The notes under the pieces were generated by a model. The model was given only the letters and a program-made list of their open reading frames with translations. It ran no database searches and had not been told where the DNA came from. DNA of 41,953 nucleotides, from assembly GCA_013362315.1 (NCBI GenBank), contig JABFWL010000091.1, positions 1 through 41,953 on the forward strand. The letters run 5' to 3'. The position numbers were made by a program, and so were the translations under genes. Below, piece after piece: positions 9,296-17,474 of the stretch (its first letter is position 1; each line of letters starts with the position of its first letter). This DNA is from Catenulispora sp. Lineage in GTDB: Bacteria; Actinomycetota; Actinomycetes; Streptomycetales; Catenulisporaceae.

Positions 9296-11016
9296 ACCAC
9301 AAGACGATCGGCGTGGTCGCCGCGACCGCCGCCGGACGGCGCGCGGCCGAGCGGCTGGCCGCCGCCTGGCCGGACCGCGTGCGGTCCTACGGCGGCGCGA
9401 GCGAACTACGGCAGGCATTCGAGGACTGCGACGCGGTGGTCGCGTTCCTCGCGGTGGGAGCGACGGTGCGCTCGCTGGCGCCGGTGCTCGGCCACAAGAG
9501 CACCGATGCGGCCGTGGTGTGCCTCGACGAGGCGCTGCGGCACGCGGTCGCGGTCCTCGGCGGCCATCACGGCGGCAACGACCTGGCCGAACAGGTCTCG
9601 GCGGTGCTCGGCTGCACGCCGGTGATCACCACGGCCTCCGACGCTTCGGGCGCGCAGGCGCTGGACGGCTACGGCACGGATCTCGGCTTCCGGATCGAGA
9701 ACCCTGAGATGCTGGCACCGGTGGGCGCGAAGCTGCTGTCCGGCGCCCCGGTCGCGGTCGCCGGTGCCGACCGCTGGCCGGTGCCGCCGCTGGATCTGCG
9801 GGACGGCGAGCCGCAAGCCCGGATCTCGGTCACCGACGCCGCCGGGGCTGAGGGCCTGGTCTACCGGCCGCCGTCGCTGGTGGTAGGGGTGGGTGCCTCG
9901 CGCGGGGTGACCGCTGAAGAAGTGCTGAACGCGGTGGACCGCGCTCTCGCCACCGCAGGCCTGAGCCCGAACTCGGTGGCCCGGCTGGCGTCCGTCGATG
10001 CGAAGGCCGACGAGGCGGGGATCGTGGAAGCGGCTCGCCGCCGCGGCTGGGACGTGGTGTTCCACCCGGCAGCAGCCTTGGCAGGCATCGACGTTCCGAA
10101 TCCGAGCGACGTCGTTCGCGCCGAAGTCGGCACGCCGTCGGTAGCCGAGGCCGCCGCGCGTTACGACGGACCGAACCGGCCCCTCGCCGAACTGATCGTG
10201 CCGAAGATCAAGAGCAGGTCGGCGGGGGCGCAGGCGCCCATGGCCACCGCCGCCGTCGCCCGCCTGGCACCTCGGGGCCGGCTCGCCCTCATCGGCCTCG
10301 GCCCCGGCGCCCGCGACCTGCTGCCGCCCCGGGCCGTCGCCGAACTGCGCCGCGCCTCGGTGGTCATCGGCCTGGACCAGTACCTGGACCAGATCCGCGA
10401 CCTGTTGCGCCCCGGCACCGAGATCCGTGCGACCGGCCTCGGCAGCGAGGAGGCGCGCGCCAAGGACGCCGTGGAGACCGCCCGGTCGGGCCGGGCCGTC
10501 GCGCTGATCGGCTCCGGCGACGCCGGCGTCTACGCGATGGCCAGCCCGGCGCTGGACACCTTCGCAGACCTCGATGACATCGACGTGGTCGGCGTGCCGG
10601 GGATCACCGCCTCGCTCGCCGCCTCGAACGTCCTCGGCGCGCCGCTCGGGCACGACCACGCCGTCATCTCGCTGTCCGATCTGCACACGCCCTGGCCCGT
10701 GATCGAGCGGCGAGTGACCGCCGCCGCCGAGGGCGACTTCGTCACCGTCTTCTACAACCCGCGCAGCAAAGGTCGCCACTGGCAGCTCGGCCGCGCCCTG
10801 GCCATCCTCGGCCGGCACCGGCCGCCGGGCACGCCGGTCGGCTGCGTCCGCGACGCGTCCCGTCCCGGCGAACGCTCGTGGATCAGTACCCTGAGCGATT
10901 TCAATCCCGCCGACGTCGACATGTACACCGTCGTCCTGGTCGGCAGCTCGCAGACCCGCGTCGCGGCCGGCCGGATGGTCACGCCGCGCGGCTACACCTG
11001 GAGCGCGGGTTCATGA
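9292..11016 (+). CDS. CbiG-CobJ fusion: cobalt-precorrin-5A hydrolase / precorrin-3B C17-methyltransferase
   Basis: A 574-residue bifunctional protein. Residues 1 to about 315 match CbiG: VVAFLAVGATVRSLAP, GGHHGGNDLAEQVSAVLG and, in the C-terminal CbiG lobe, VVGVGASRGVTAEEV. CbiG opens the delta-lactone and releases acetaldehyde. After a short linker (SRSAGAQAPMATAAVARLA) the C-terminal half is CobJ/CbiH: LALIGLGPGARDLLPPRA, VVIGLDQYLDQI, ALIGSGDAGVYAMA, VPGITASLAASNVLGAPLGHD and FYNPRSKGR. CobJ methylates C17 with ring contraction. The GTG start overlaps cobL (GTGA). Confidence 0.93.
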   Translation: MNHKTIGVVAATAAGRRAAERLAAAWPDRVRSYGGASELRQAFEDCDAVVAFLAVGATVRSLAPVLGHKSTDAAVVCLDEALRHAVAVLGGHHGGNDLAEQVSAVLGCTPVITTASDASGAQALDGYGTDLGFRIENPEMLAPVGAKLLSGAPVAVAGADRWPVPPLDLRDGEPQARISVTDAAGAEGLVYRPPSLVVGVGASRGVTAEEVLNAVDRALATAGLSPNSVARLASVDAKADEAGIVEAARRRGWDVVFHPAAALAGIDVPNPSDVVRAEVGTPSVAEAAARYDGPNRPLAELIVPKIKSRSAGAQAPMATAAVARLAPRGRLALIGLGPGARDLLPPRAVAELRRASVVIGLDQYLDQIRDLLRPGTEIRATGLGSEEARAKDAVETARSGRAVALIGSGDAGVYAMASPALDTFADLDDIDVVGVPGITASLAASNVLGAPLGHDHAVISLSDLHTPWPVIERRVTAAAEGDFVTVFYNPRSKGRHWQLGRALAILGRHRPPGTPVGCVRDASRPGERSWISTLSDFNPADVDMYTVVLVGSSQTRVAAGRMVTPRGYTWSAGS

Positions 11017-11201
11017 GCATCCTGATCGCCGAGGTCCGCGCCTGCCAGGGCTGCGGCGCGTGCCTGCTGACCTGCCCGGAACACGCCATCCGCCCCGAGG
11101 GCGGCACCTTGCGGGTCCTGGCCGACCGCTGCACCGGGTGCGGCGAGTGCGCCGAGGTGTGCCCGGTCGACGCCATCGAGCTGGTGGAGGTCGCGCAGTG
11201 A
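11013..11201 (+). CDS. Two-[4Fe-4S] ferredoxin in the cobalamin operon
   Basis: A 62-residue protein with two bacterial-ferredoxin motifs: CxxCxxCxxxCP at Cys11, 14, 17, 21 and again at Cys40, 43, 46, 50. Its ATG overlaps the cbiG-cobJ stop (ATGA) and its stop overlaps cobH (GTGA), so it is translated with the corrin enzymes. It may deliver low-potential electrons to a pathway step, such as ring contraction, cobalt reduction before adenosylation, or repair of the CbiX cluster; which one cannot be read from the sequence. Confidence 0.92.
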   Translation: MSILIAEVRACQGCGACLLTCPEHAIRPEGGTLRVLADRCTGCGECAEVCPVDAIELVEVAQ

Positions 11202-11875
11202 CCGCACGCACCGCAGGCACCGCACGCGCCGTTCATCCGATCGAGGCCGAGTCCTACCGCATCCTGCGAGCGCATCTCGACACCACCGGCCTCGCGCCGT
11301 ATACGAGGGCTGTCACCGAGCGCGTCATCCATGCCAGCGCCGACTTCGACTACGCCACGGACCTGGTCACCGACGAAGCCGTACTGGCCGATGCCGCCGC
11401 CGCACTGGCCGCCGGGGCGCCGGTCGTCGCGGACGTCGAGATGGTCGCCGCCGGGATCACGCGCCGCGACACGGTGTGCGCGATCAAGGATCCGGCGGCG
11501 CCGAAACTCGCCGCCGAGCTCGGTATCACCCGTTCCGCCGCCGCCTTGCGGCTGGCCGCCGAGCAGGCCGGCCCGGGCGCCGTCTATGTCATCGGCTGCG
11601 CTCCGACCGCGTTGTTCGAGCTCATCGCGGTCGCCGCCGAGGTGCGGCCGGCACTCGTGATCGGCATGCCGGTGGGATTCGTCGGCGCGGCGGAGTCGAA
11701 GGCGGCGCTGCGGGAGTCGGGGTTGCCGGCGGTGTCGAACATCTCCGGCAAGGGCGGCTCGGCCGTCGCCGCCGCCGCACTCAATGCCCTGATCTACGAA
11801 GACCTGATCTACGAAGACCTGATTGCCGAAGACCTGATTGCCGAAGACCCGGTGAAAGAAGGCGACCCACGATGA
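11198..11875 (+). CDS. cobH: Precorrin-8X methylmutase
   Basis: CobH/CbiC moves the methyl group from C11 to C12 to give (hydrogeno)cobyrinic acid. Visible family features are ERVIHASADFDYA with the catalytic His45, VVADVEMVAAGI, GCAPTALFELI, VIGMPVGFVGAAESK and the end of the fold at VSNISGKGGSAVAAAALNALIY. After that the protein carries an extra tail made of four 5-residue repeats (LIYED twice, LIAED twice), encoded by a 15-bp tandem repeat. The GTG start overlaps the ferredoxin stop. Confidence 0.95.
   Translation: MTARTAGTARAVHPIEAESYRILRAHLDTTGLAPYTRAVTERVIHASADFDYATDLVTDEAVLADAAAALAAGAPVVADVEMVAAGITRRDTVCAIKDPAAPKLAAELGITRSAAALRLAAEQAGPGAVYVIGCAPTALFELIAVAAEVRPALVIGMPVGFVGAAESKAALRESGLPAVSNISGKGGSAVAAAALNALIYEDLIYEDLIAEDLIAEDPVKEGDPR
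11789..11848 (+). repeat. Four tandem 15-bp repeats at the 3' end of cobH
   Basis: ctgatctacgaagac occurs at 11789-11803 and 11804-11818; ctgattgccgaagac occurs at 11819-11833 and 11834-11848. The 2+2 pattern indicates successive duplications. The reading frame is kept and the encoded tail is acidic. Confidence 0.95.
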
Positions 11876-12789
11876 CCCCCCTGCTGATCGTCGGCCACGG
11901 CACCCGCGACGCCGACGGCGCGGCCGACTTCCGGGCCTTCGTGGAGCGGGTCTCGGGCCGGGCCGGGCAGGCCGCGGTCGACGGCGGGTTCATCGAGCTG
12001 TCCGCGCCGCCGGTCGGCGAGGCCGTGACCCGGCTGGTCGAGGCCGGGCACCGCCGGCTGGCGGCCGTGCCGCTGGTCCTGGTGTCCGCCGGGCACGCCA
12101 AGGGCGACATCCCCGGCTCGCTCAACCGGGAGCGCGGCCGCCATCCCGGTCTGTCCTTCGCCTACGGCCGTCCGCTCGGCGTGCACCCGACCATCCTTTC
12201 GCTGCTCGAAGCCCGCCTGGACACGGTGCTGCCGCACGCGGAGCGCGCCGAGGCCGCCGTGCTGCTCGTCGGCCGCGGCTCCACCGATCCGGACGCCAAC
12301 GCCGAGGTGTACCGCGCCGCGCGGCTGCTCTGGGAGGGCCGGGGCATCGGCACGGTCGAGGCGGCCTTCGTCTCGCTCGCGCAGCCCTCGGTCGCCGAAG
12401 GGCTGGAGCGCTGCCGCCGCCTCGGTGCCAAGCGCATAGTCGTCCTGCCGTACTTCCTGTTCCGGGGCGTGCTGCCGGACCGGATCGTGGAGGAGGCGGC
12501 CGGCTACGACGTCGCGCCGGTCATCGGCGACTGTGACGAGCTCGCGGACCTGGTGCTGGAACGCTACGCGGAGGCCGTCGCCGGAGACATCCGGATGAAC
12601 TGCGACACCTGCGTCTACCGGATCGCGCTGCCAGGGTTCGAGCACAAGGTGGGGGCGGTGCAGGCGCCGCACGATCATCCCGACGAAGACGGTCGCGAGC
12701 ACGGTCACGAACTCGACCATGAGAGCGGTCAGGACCACCACTGCGAACACCGTCACCACGACCATCAGCACGCGCACTCACATGGCTGA
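11872..12789 (+). CDS. cbiX: Sirohydrochlorin cobaltochelatase, long form with Fe-S motif and His-rich tail
   Basis: A 305-residue CbiX-type chelatase that inserts cobalt (or iron) into sirohydrochlorin. The N-lobe has LLIVGHGTRD (His9) and VLVSAGHAKGDIP (His75), the second lobe LLVGRGSTDPDAN. The C-terminus has MNCDTC (242-247), the MxCxxC site known to bind an Fe-S cluster in long CbiX proteins, followed by a His/Asp-rich tail (about 265-305) likely to hold metal. ATG overlaps the cobH stop (ATGA). An early-insertion chelatase next to a late-insertion-type AAA/vWA chelatase is notable; the alternative role is siroheme ferrochelatase. Confidence 0.92.
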   Translation: MTPLLIVGHGTRDADGAADFRAFVERVSGRAGQAAVDGGFIELSAPPVGEAVTRLVEAGHRRLAAVPLVLVSAGHAKGDIPGSLNRERGRHPGLSFAYGRPLGVHPTILSLLEARLDTVLPHAERAEAAVLLVGRGSTDPDANAEVYRAARLLWEGRGIGTVEAAFVSLAQPSVAEGLERCRRLGAKRIVVLPYFLFRGVLPDRIVEEAAGYDVAPVIGDCDELADLVLERYAEAVAGDIRMNCDTCVYRIALPGFEHKVGAVQAPHDHPDEDGREHGHELDHESGQDHHCEHRHHDHQHAHSHG

Positions 12790-13837
12790 CCATCCCGTAG
12801 CTGACCACGTTCCGGACCTGCGCCACCACGGCGACGCCGAACTCCGCGACGCCGCCGTGCCGATCCGCCTGGACTTCGCCGTCAACGTCCGCGTCCCCGA
12901 GCCGCCCCGCTGGCTCCGCGACCGCCTGGCCGCCGGCCTGGACACCCTCGCCGCCTATCCGGATGCGACCGCGGCCACCGAGGCGGTCGCTGCCCGCCAC
13001 GGCCGCACCTGCGCCGAAGTGCTGCTCACCTCGGGCGCCGCCGAGGCTTTCGTCCTGCTTGCCAGGATCCTGCGACCGCGCCGCGCGGTCGTCGTGCATC
13101 CGCAGTTCACCGAGCCCGAAGCCGCCCTGCTCGCCGCCGGCCACGCCGTCGGCCGGCACCTCCTCACCGGCGCCTTCACCCTCGACCCGGATGCCGTCCC
13201 CGCTGACGCCGACCTCGTCATGATCGGCAACCCCACCAACCCGACCTCGGTCCTGCACCCGGTGTCCGCCATCGCCCGGCTGCTCAAGCCCGGCCGCACC
13301 GTCGTCGTCGACGAGGCGTTCATGGACGCCGTCCCCGGCGAGCCGGAGACGTTGGGCGGCCACCCCGATGTCGTGGTCGTCAGAAGCCTGACGAAGACCT
13401 GGGGCCTCGCGGGCCTCCGGGTCGGCTACGTCCTCGGCCCGCCCGAGCTCATCAGAGCCCTCAAAGCTGCGCAGCCGCTCTGGTCCGTCTCCACGCTCGG
13501 GCTCATTGCGGCCCGCGCTACGTGTGAACCAGACGCTGTCGCTGAAGCCGAGACCCTGGCGAAGCAGGCTGACCAGGACCGTGAACATCTCCTGGCCCGC
13601 TTGGCCGAACTGCCCGGCGTCAGCGTCCCAGCAGCCTCACGAGCCCCGTTCGTGCTGGTCCACACGCCCGGAGCGGCCATTCTGCGCGACCGCCTTCGAG
13701 CCGTGGGGATCGCGGTCCGGCGCGGCGACTCCTTCCCCGGCCTCGGCTCCGACTGGCTGCGTATCGCAGTCCGGGACCGCACTGCCACCGACACCCTGAT
13801 GCAGCATTGGCGGCAGGCCGTCGCGACGCCGCGGTAA
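12782..13837 (+). CDS. cobC: PLP-dependent aminotransferase, CobC / L-threonine-phosphate decarboxylase-like
   Basis: A 351-residue fold-type I aminotransferase. It shows SGAAEAFVLLARIL, MIGNPTNPTSVLHP, VVDEAFMDAVP and the cofactor lysine in VRSLTKTWGLAGLRVGY (Lys205). In cobalamin clusters this family makes (R)-1-amino-2-propanol O-phosphate, the lower-loop linker, and is annotated CobC/CobD. The ATG at 12782 overlaps the cbiX stop by 8 nt and follows the His-coding tail; the frame is open upstream only as overlap with cbiX. It is the last gene of the riboswitch-led operon. The precise reaction is inferred from context. Confidence 0.85.
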   Translation: MADHPVADHVPDLRHHGDAELRDAAVPIRLDFAVNVRVPEPPRWLRDRLAAGLDTLAAYPDATAATEAVAARHGRTCAEVLLTSGAAEAFVLLARILRPRRAVVVHPQFTEPEAALLAAGHAVGRHLLTGAFTLDPDAVPADADLVMIGNPTNPTSVLHPVSAIARLLKPGRTVVVDEAFMDAVPGEPETLGGHPDVVVVRSLTKTWGLAGLRVGYVLGPPELIRALKAAQPLWSVSTLGLIAARATCEPDAVAEAETLAKQADQDREHLLARLAELPGVSVPAASRAPFVLVHTPGAAILRDRLRAVGIAVRRGDSFPGLGSDWLRIAVRDRTATDTLMQHWRQAVATPR

Positions 13838-13846
13838 TGACCGGGA

Positions 13847-13852
13847 TAGGGT
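13847..13852 (+). promoter_or_regulatory. Leaderless-type -10 box for tldD
   Basis: TAGGGT lies 7 nt before the ATG at 13860 and no Shine-Dalgarno sequence is present, as expected if transcription starts at the A of the start codon. This would separate tldD-tldE from the cobalamin operon. Confidence 0.6.
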
Positions 13853-13859
13853 CGTGCCC

Positions 13860-15296
13860 ATGAGCAGCTACCTCGATGCGGCGGACGCGGCCGTGGAGCA
13901 CGCGCTCGCGTCGGGTGCCCGGTACGCCGACGCCCGCGTCATGTACCGGCGTACCGAGTCCATGTCGGCCCGCAACGGAGATGTGGAGGCGCTGGACCAG
14001 GGCGAGTCCGTCGGGGTCGGCGTCCGGGCGCTGGTCGGCTCCAGCTGGGGGTTCTTCGCCACGCCGCATCTGGACCTGCCGGCCGCCCGCGCCGCCGGCC
14101 GCCAGGCCGTCGAGATCGCCCGGGCCTCGGCCCACGTGCCCGGCCCGGCGGCGATGATCCCGGCCGAGCCGGAGGTCGGCAGCTGGTCCAGCGAGTGCCT
14201 GGTCGACCCGCTGAGCGTGCCGCTGTCGGACAAGGGCGACCTGCTCACCGCCGCCACCGCCGAGATGCGCAAGCAGGGTGCTGACATCGCGACCGGGCTC
14301 TACCAGATCTGGGACACCCGCAAGTGGTTCGTGTCCTCCGAGGGCCACCGCATCGAGCAGCACATCCGCGAGTGCGGCGGCGGCATCAGCGCCACCGCCG
14401 TCGGCGACCGCGAGACCCAGGTCCGCTCCTACCCCTCGCGCCGCGGCCAGTACGGCACCCGCGGCTGGGAACTCGTCACCGAGATCGGTCTGGCCGCGCA
14501 GGCCGCCCGCGTCGCCGACGAGGCCCAGGCTCTCCTGCGGGCTCCGCAGTGCCTCGCCGGCGAGACCGCGCTCATCCTCGGCGGTGAGCAGCTGGCGCTC
14601 CAGATCCACGAATCCGTCGGCCACGCCATCGAACTGGACCGCATCCTCGGCTGGGAGGCCGCCTACGCCGGCACCTCCTGGCTCGACCTCGCCGAACTCG
14701 GCAAGCTCCGCTACGGCAGCGGCCTGATGAACATCGTCATCGACGCCACCTACCCCGGCGCCCTGGGCTCCTTCGGCTATGACGACGAGGGCACCAAGGC
14801 CGGCAAGCACGACGCGGTCCGGGACGGCATCTGGACCGGCGTGCTCGCCGGCCGCGAGAGCGCCGCCGTCGCAGGCCTCGACTACGCCGGCAGCGTGCGC
14901 TCGATGGACTGGTCCGGCCTGCCGATCGTCCGCATGACGAACGTCGGCCTGGAACCCGGCCCGCACACGCTGGACGAGATCATCGCCGCGACCGACGACG
15001 GGGTCTTCATGGACATGAACCGCTCTTGGTCGATCGATGACAAGAGGTTGAATTTCCAGTTCGGCTGCGAGATCGGCTACGAAGTCAAAAACGGCGAGCT
15101 CGGCCGGATGCTCAAGAATCCGACCTACACCGGCATCGGCCCGACCTTCTGGCAGAGCATGGACATGCTCTCTTCTGAGATCGTCGCCTGGGGCACCCCG
15201 AACTGTGGCAAGGGCCAGCCCGGCCAAATCGGCCACACCGGCCATCCGGCGGCGCCGGCCCGATTCCAGAACGTGCGAGTGGGGGTCCGCGGATGA
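13860..15296 (+). CDS. tldD: TldD family metalloprotease
   Basis: A TldD/PmbA-family protein of 478 residues. It contains HESVGHAIELDR with the zinc-binding HExxxH motif (250-255), a GxPIVRMTNVGLEPG block and the C-terminal CGKGQPGQIGHTGHPA motif. TldD pairs with TldE to form a protease with the active site in TldD; in known cases it trims unfolded or modified leader peptides. A GTG at 13854 is an alternative start, but ATG 13860 fits the TAGGGT box. The next gene overlaps by ATGA. No precursor peptide gene was seen nearby. Confidence 0.93.
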   Translation: MSSYLDAADAAVEHALASGARYADARVMYRRTESMSARNGDVEALDQGESVGVGVRALVGSSWGFFATPHLDLPAARAAGRQAVEIARASAHVPGPAAMIPAEPEVGSWSSECLVDPLSVPLSDKGDLLTAATAEMRKQGADIATGLYQIWDTRKWFVSSEGHRIEQHIRECGGGISATAVGDRETQVRSYPSRRGQYGTRGWELVTEIGLAAQAARVADEAQALLRAPQCLAGETALILGGEQLALQIHESVGHAIELDRILGWEAAYAGTSWLDLAELGKLRYGSGLMNIVIDATYPGALGSFGYDDEGTKAGKHDAVRDGIWTGVLAGRESAAVAGLDYAGSVRSMDWSGLPIVRMTNVGLEPGPHTLDEIIAATDDGVFMDMNRSWSIDDKRLNFQFGCEIGYEVKNGELGRMLKNPTYTGIGPTFWQSMDMLSSEIVAWGTPNCGKGQPGQIGHTGHPAAPARFQNVRVGVRG

Positions 15297-16663
15297 CCAT
15301 CGCCGAGCAGGTGCTGCAGGCAGCGCGCCAGGCGGTCGGCGGCTCTGCCGACGTCGACGTGAACGTGGCCCACACCCACGAGGCGCTGACCCGGTTCGCC
15401 AACTCCTATATCCATCAGAACGTGGCCAGCGACACCGCCACCGTGACCCTGCGCATCCACAGAGGCGGCCGCACCGCCGTGAACACCACGACGGTCACAG
15501 ACGACGCCGCGCTGGCCGCTCTGGTGGAGCGCACGGCCGCGGCAGTTCGCGTCTCACCGAAGGACCCGGGCTGGGCAGGCTTGTCCGGTCCGGCTGCCCT
15601 GCCGCACAGCCCGTCCCCGGACCTCGCCACCGGCGAGGCGGCGCCGGACGACCGTGCCGAGGAGGTCAAGGCCTACATCGAAGCGGTCGGCGGCCTCACC
15701 GCCGCGGGCTTCTACCGCAACCGCATGGTCGTCACCGAATACGTGAACTCCGAAGGCCAGAGCGCCCACGGAACAGTCGTCGAAGCGGCGATCGACGGCA
15801 TCGCCAAGACTCCCACCTCCGACGGCGCCGCCCGCCAGGCGTCCCGCCTGATGACGGATCTGGACGGCGCCGCCCTCGGCGCTCGCGCCGCCGCCAAGGC
15901 CCTCGCCTCGCAGGACCCCATCGAGATCGATCCGGGGGAGTACGAGGTGGTTCTGGAGCCCACCGCAGCCAGCGATGTCCTGTGGATCCTCGGCGGCTTC
16001 GGCTTCAACGGCAAGGCTTGCAACGAGGGCACCTCCTTCGTGAAGCTCGGCGAGCAGCAGTTCGACCCCACAGTGACCCTCACCGACGACCCGCTGTCCG
16101 GCCCCGCAGCCGGAACCCTCTTCGACGCCGAAGGCACTCCGCGCCCCGCCTTGACCCTGGTCCGAAACGGCGTGACGCGAGCCGTGACCCACGACCGCCG
16201 CTCCGCCCGCGAAGCCGGCGTGCCCAGCACCGGCCACGCCGGCGCCGAGAGCGCCGTCCACGGCGCGGAACCGGTCAACCTGCGCCTGGAGCCGATCCCC
16301 GGCCCGCCGCCTACCGAGGTCGAAGGCCCGGCCGCGGACTCGGCGGTACTGGCCCTGGTCGCCGCCGTCCGCCGCGGCCTGTTGGTGACAGACCACTGGT
16401 ACACCCGCTGCCTGGACCCCCGCCGCCTGGTGATGACCGGCCTGACCCGCAACGGCGTCTGGCTGATCGAGAACGGCGAGATCACGCGCCCGGTCAAGAA
16501 CCTGCGCTTCACCCAGTCCTATCCCGAGGCTCTGGCACCCGGCCGAGTCCTCGGCATCGGCACCCACGCCCCGGCGTTCGCCTCGAAGTACGGCGCGGCG
16601 TCAGCGATGGCCCCGGCTCTGCATCTGGCCGGGTGGAACTTCACGGGCGGCGCGAGCGGCTGA
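15293..16663 (+). CDS. tldE: TldE/PmbA family protein, partner of TldD
   Basis: A 456-residue PmbA-fold protein without a HExxxH motif, as expected for the non-catalytic subunit. The N-terminal region has THEALTRFANSYIHQNV, and the C-terminal half has LDPRRLVMTGLTRNGVWLIENGEI, a family block, followed by KNLRFTQSYPEAL. It overlaps tldD by ATGA, so equal expression is likely. It converges with the ACC-deaminase-like gene, with 19 nt between stops. Confidence 0.9.
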   Translation: MTIAEQVLQAARQAVGGSADVDVNVAHTHEALTRFANSYIHQNVASDTATVTLRIHRGGRTAVNTTTVTDDAALAALVERTAAAVRVSPKDPGWAGLSGPAALPHSPSPDLATGEAAPDDRAEEVKAYIEAVGGLTAAGFYRNRMVVTEYVNSEGQSAHGTVVEAAIDGIAKTPTSDGAARQASRLMTDLDGAALGARAAAKALASQDPIEIDPGEYEVVLEPTAASDVLWILGGFGFNGKACNEGTSFVKLGEQQFDPTVTLTDDPLSGPAAGTLFDAEGTPRPALTLVRNGVTRAVTHDRRSAREAGVPSTGHAGAESAVHGAEPVNLRLEPIPGPPPTEVEGPAADSAVLALVAAVRRGLLVTDHWYTRCLDPRRLVMTGLTRNGVWLIENGEITRPVKNLRFTQSYPEALAPGRVLGIGTHAPAFASKYGAASAMAPALHLAGWNFTGGASG

Positions 16664-16682
16664 GGCCGGTTGCCGACGAGGG

Positions 16683-17474
16683 TCATGCAGCAGGGTTTTC
16701 AGTGGTGACCACCGCGACAATCCGCGTCCCCGTCGGGAACTCCCCAGCCTCCATCATCGCGGTGATGCCGTACAGCATCTTCGCCACATAGATTCGGTCG
16801 ACCTCGAAACCGTGCCTCGCTCCGAAGTCTGCCGCGAAGTCTTCCAGTTCCTGGGGGACCTTCGCGTATCCGCCGAAGTGGAATCGGTCCTCGACCTGCC
16901 AGTTGTCGAAGACCCTTCCGTAAGCCTCCCGCTGAAGCTTCACCACCTCTGTCGGGAGGAATCCGCCCTTCAACGTGGCGAAGCCGATCGCCCGCTGGCC
17001 CGGCGCAAGTCCCGCCGCGATGCCCGCGAGAGTTCCACCTGTGCCGACCGGACAGCAGATGATGTCGAACGGCTCGGTGATCTCGGCGGGTAGCTCGGCG
17101 CAGCCCTGCACCGCCTTGGCGTTGCTGCCGCCTTCAGGGATCAAGTAGAAGTCGCCGAACAGGCTCTCCAAGAAGCGCCGAGTGCCCGCCGAGTTCTTAG
17201 TGCGGTAGGACTCGCGATCCATATACATCAGCCGCATGCCCTGGCTCACCGCGTAGGCCAGGGAATCGTTCAGTGGCAGGTGCTCCTCGCCTCGGATGAC
17301 ACCGATTGTCTGGAAGCCCTCGGTCCGGCCCGCTGTTGCCACGGCTCGGATGTGGTTCGAGTAGGCGCCGCCGAATGTCAGCAGTGTCGAAGCACCCTCT
17401 TGCCGGGCTGCGGCGAGGTTGTACTTGAGCTTGCGCGGCTTGTTGCTGTCGAACCGCAGGGTGAGCTCGCTCAT
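16683..17474 (-). CDS. ACC deaminase / D-cysteine desulfhydrase-like PLP enzyme, shortened
   Basis: A fold-type II PLP protein. Typical features are SNKPRKLKYNL with the cofactor lysine (Lys12), LLTFGGAYSNHIRAVA, GVIRGEEHLPLN, LIPEGGSNAKAVQGCAELP and PVGTGGTLAGIAAGL. The ATG at 17474 overlaps the recD2 stop (ATGA). From there the protein is 263 residues, about 30 fewer at the N-terminus than relatives, and the usual segment before the lysine (a KRDDL-type stretch) is missing; upstream sequence in frame is antisense-free recD2 code. The C-terminus reads VVTTENP where relatives have a His-Thr-Gly-Gly loop. It may be a divergent enzyme or an early-stage pseudogene. Confidence 0.7.
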   Translation of the reverse strand: MSELTLRFDSNKPRKLKYNLAAARQEGASTLLTFGGAYSNHIRAVATAGRTEGFQTIGVIRGEEHLPLNDSLAYAVSQGMRLMYMDRESYRTKNSAGTRRFLESLFGDFYLIPEGGSNAKAVQGCAELPAEITEPFDIICCPVGTGGTLAGIAAGLAPGQRAIGFATLKGGFLPTEVVKLQREAYGRVFDNWQVEDRFHFGGYAKVPQELEDFAADFGARHGFEVDRIYVAKMLYGITAMMEAGEFPTGTRIVAVVTTENPAA

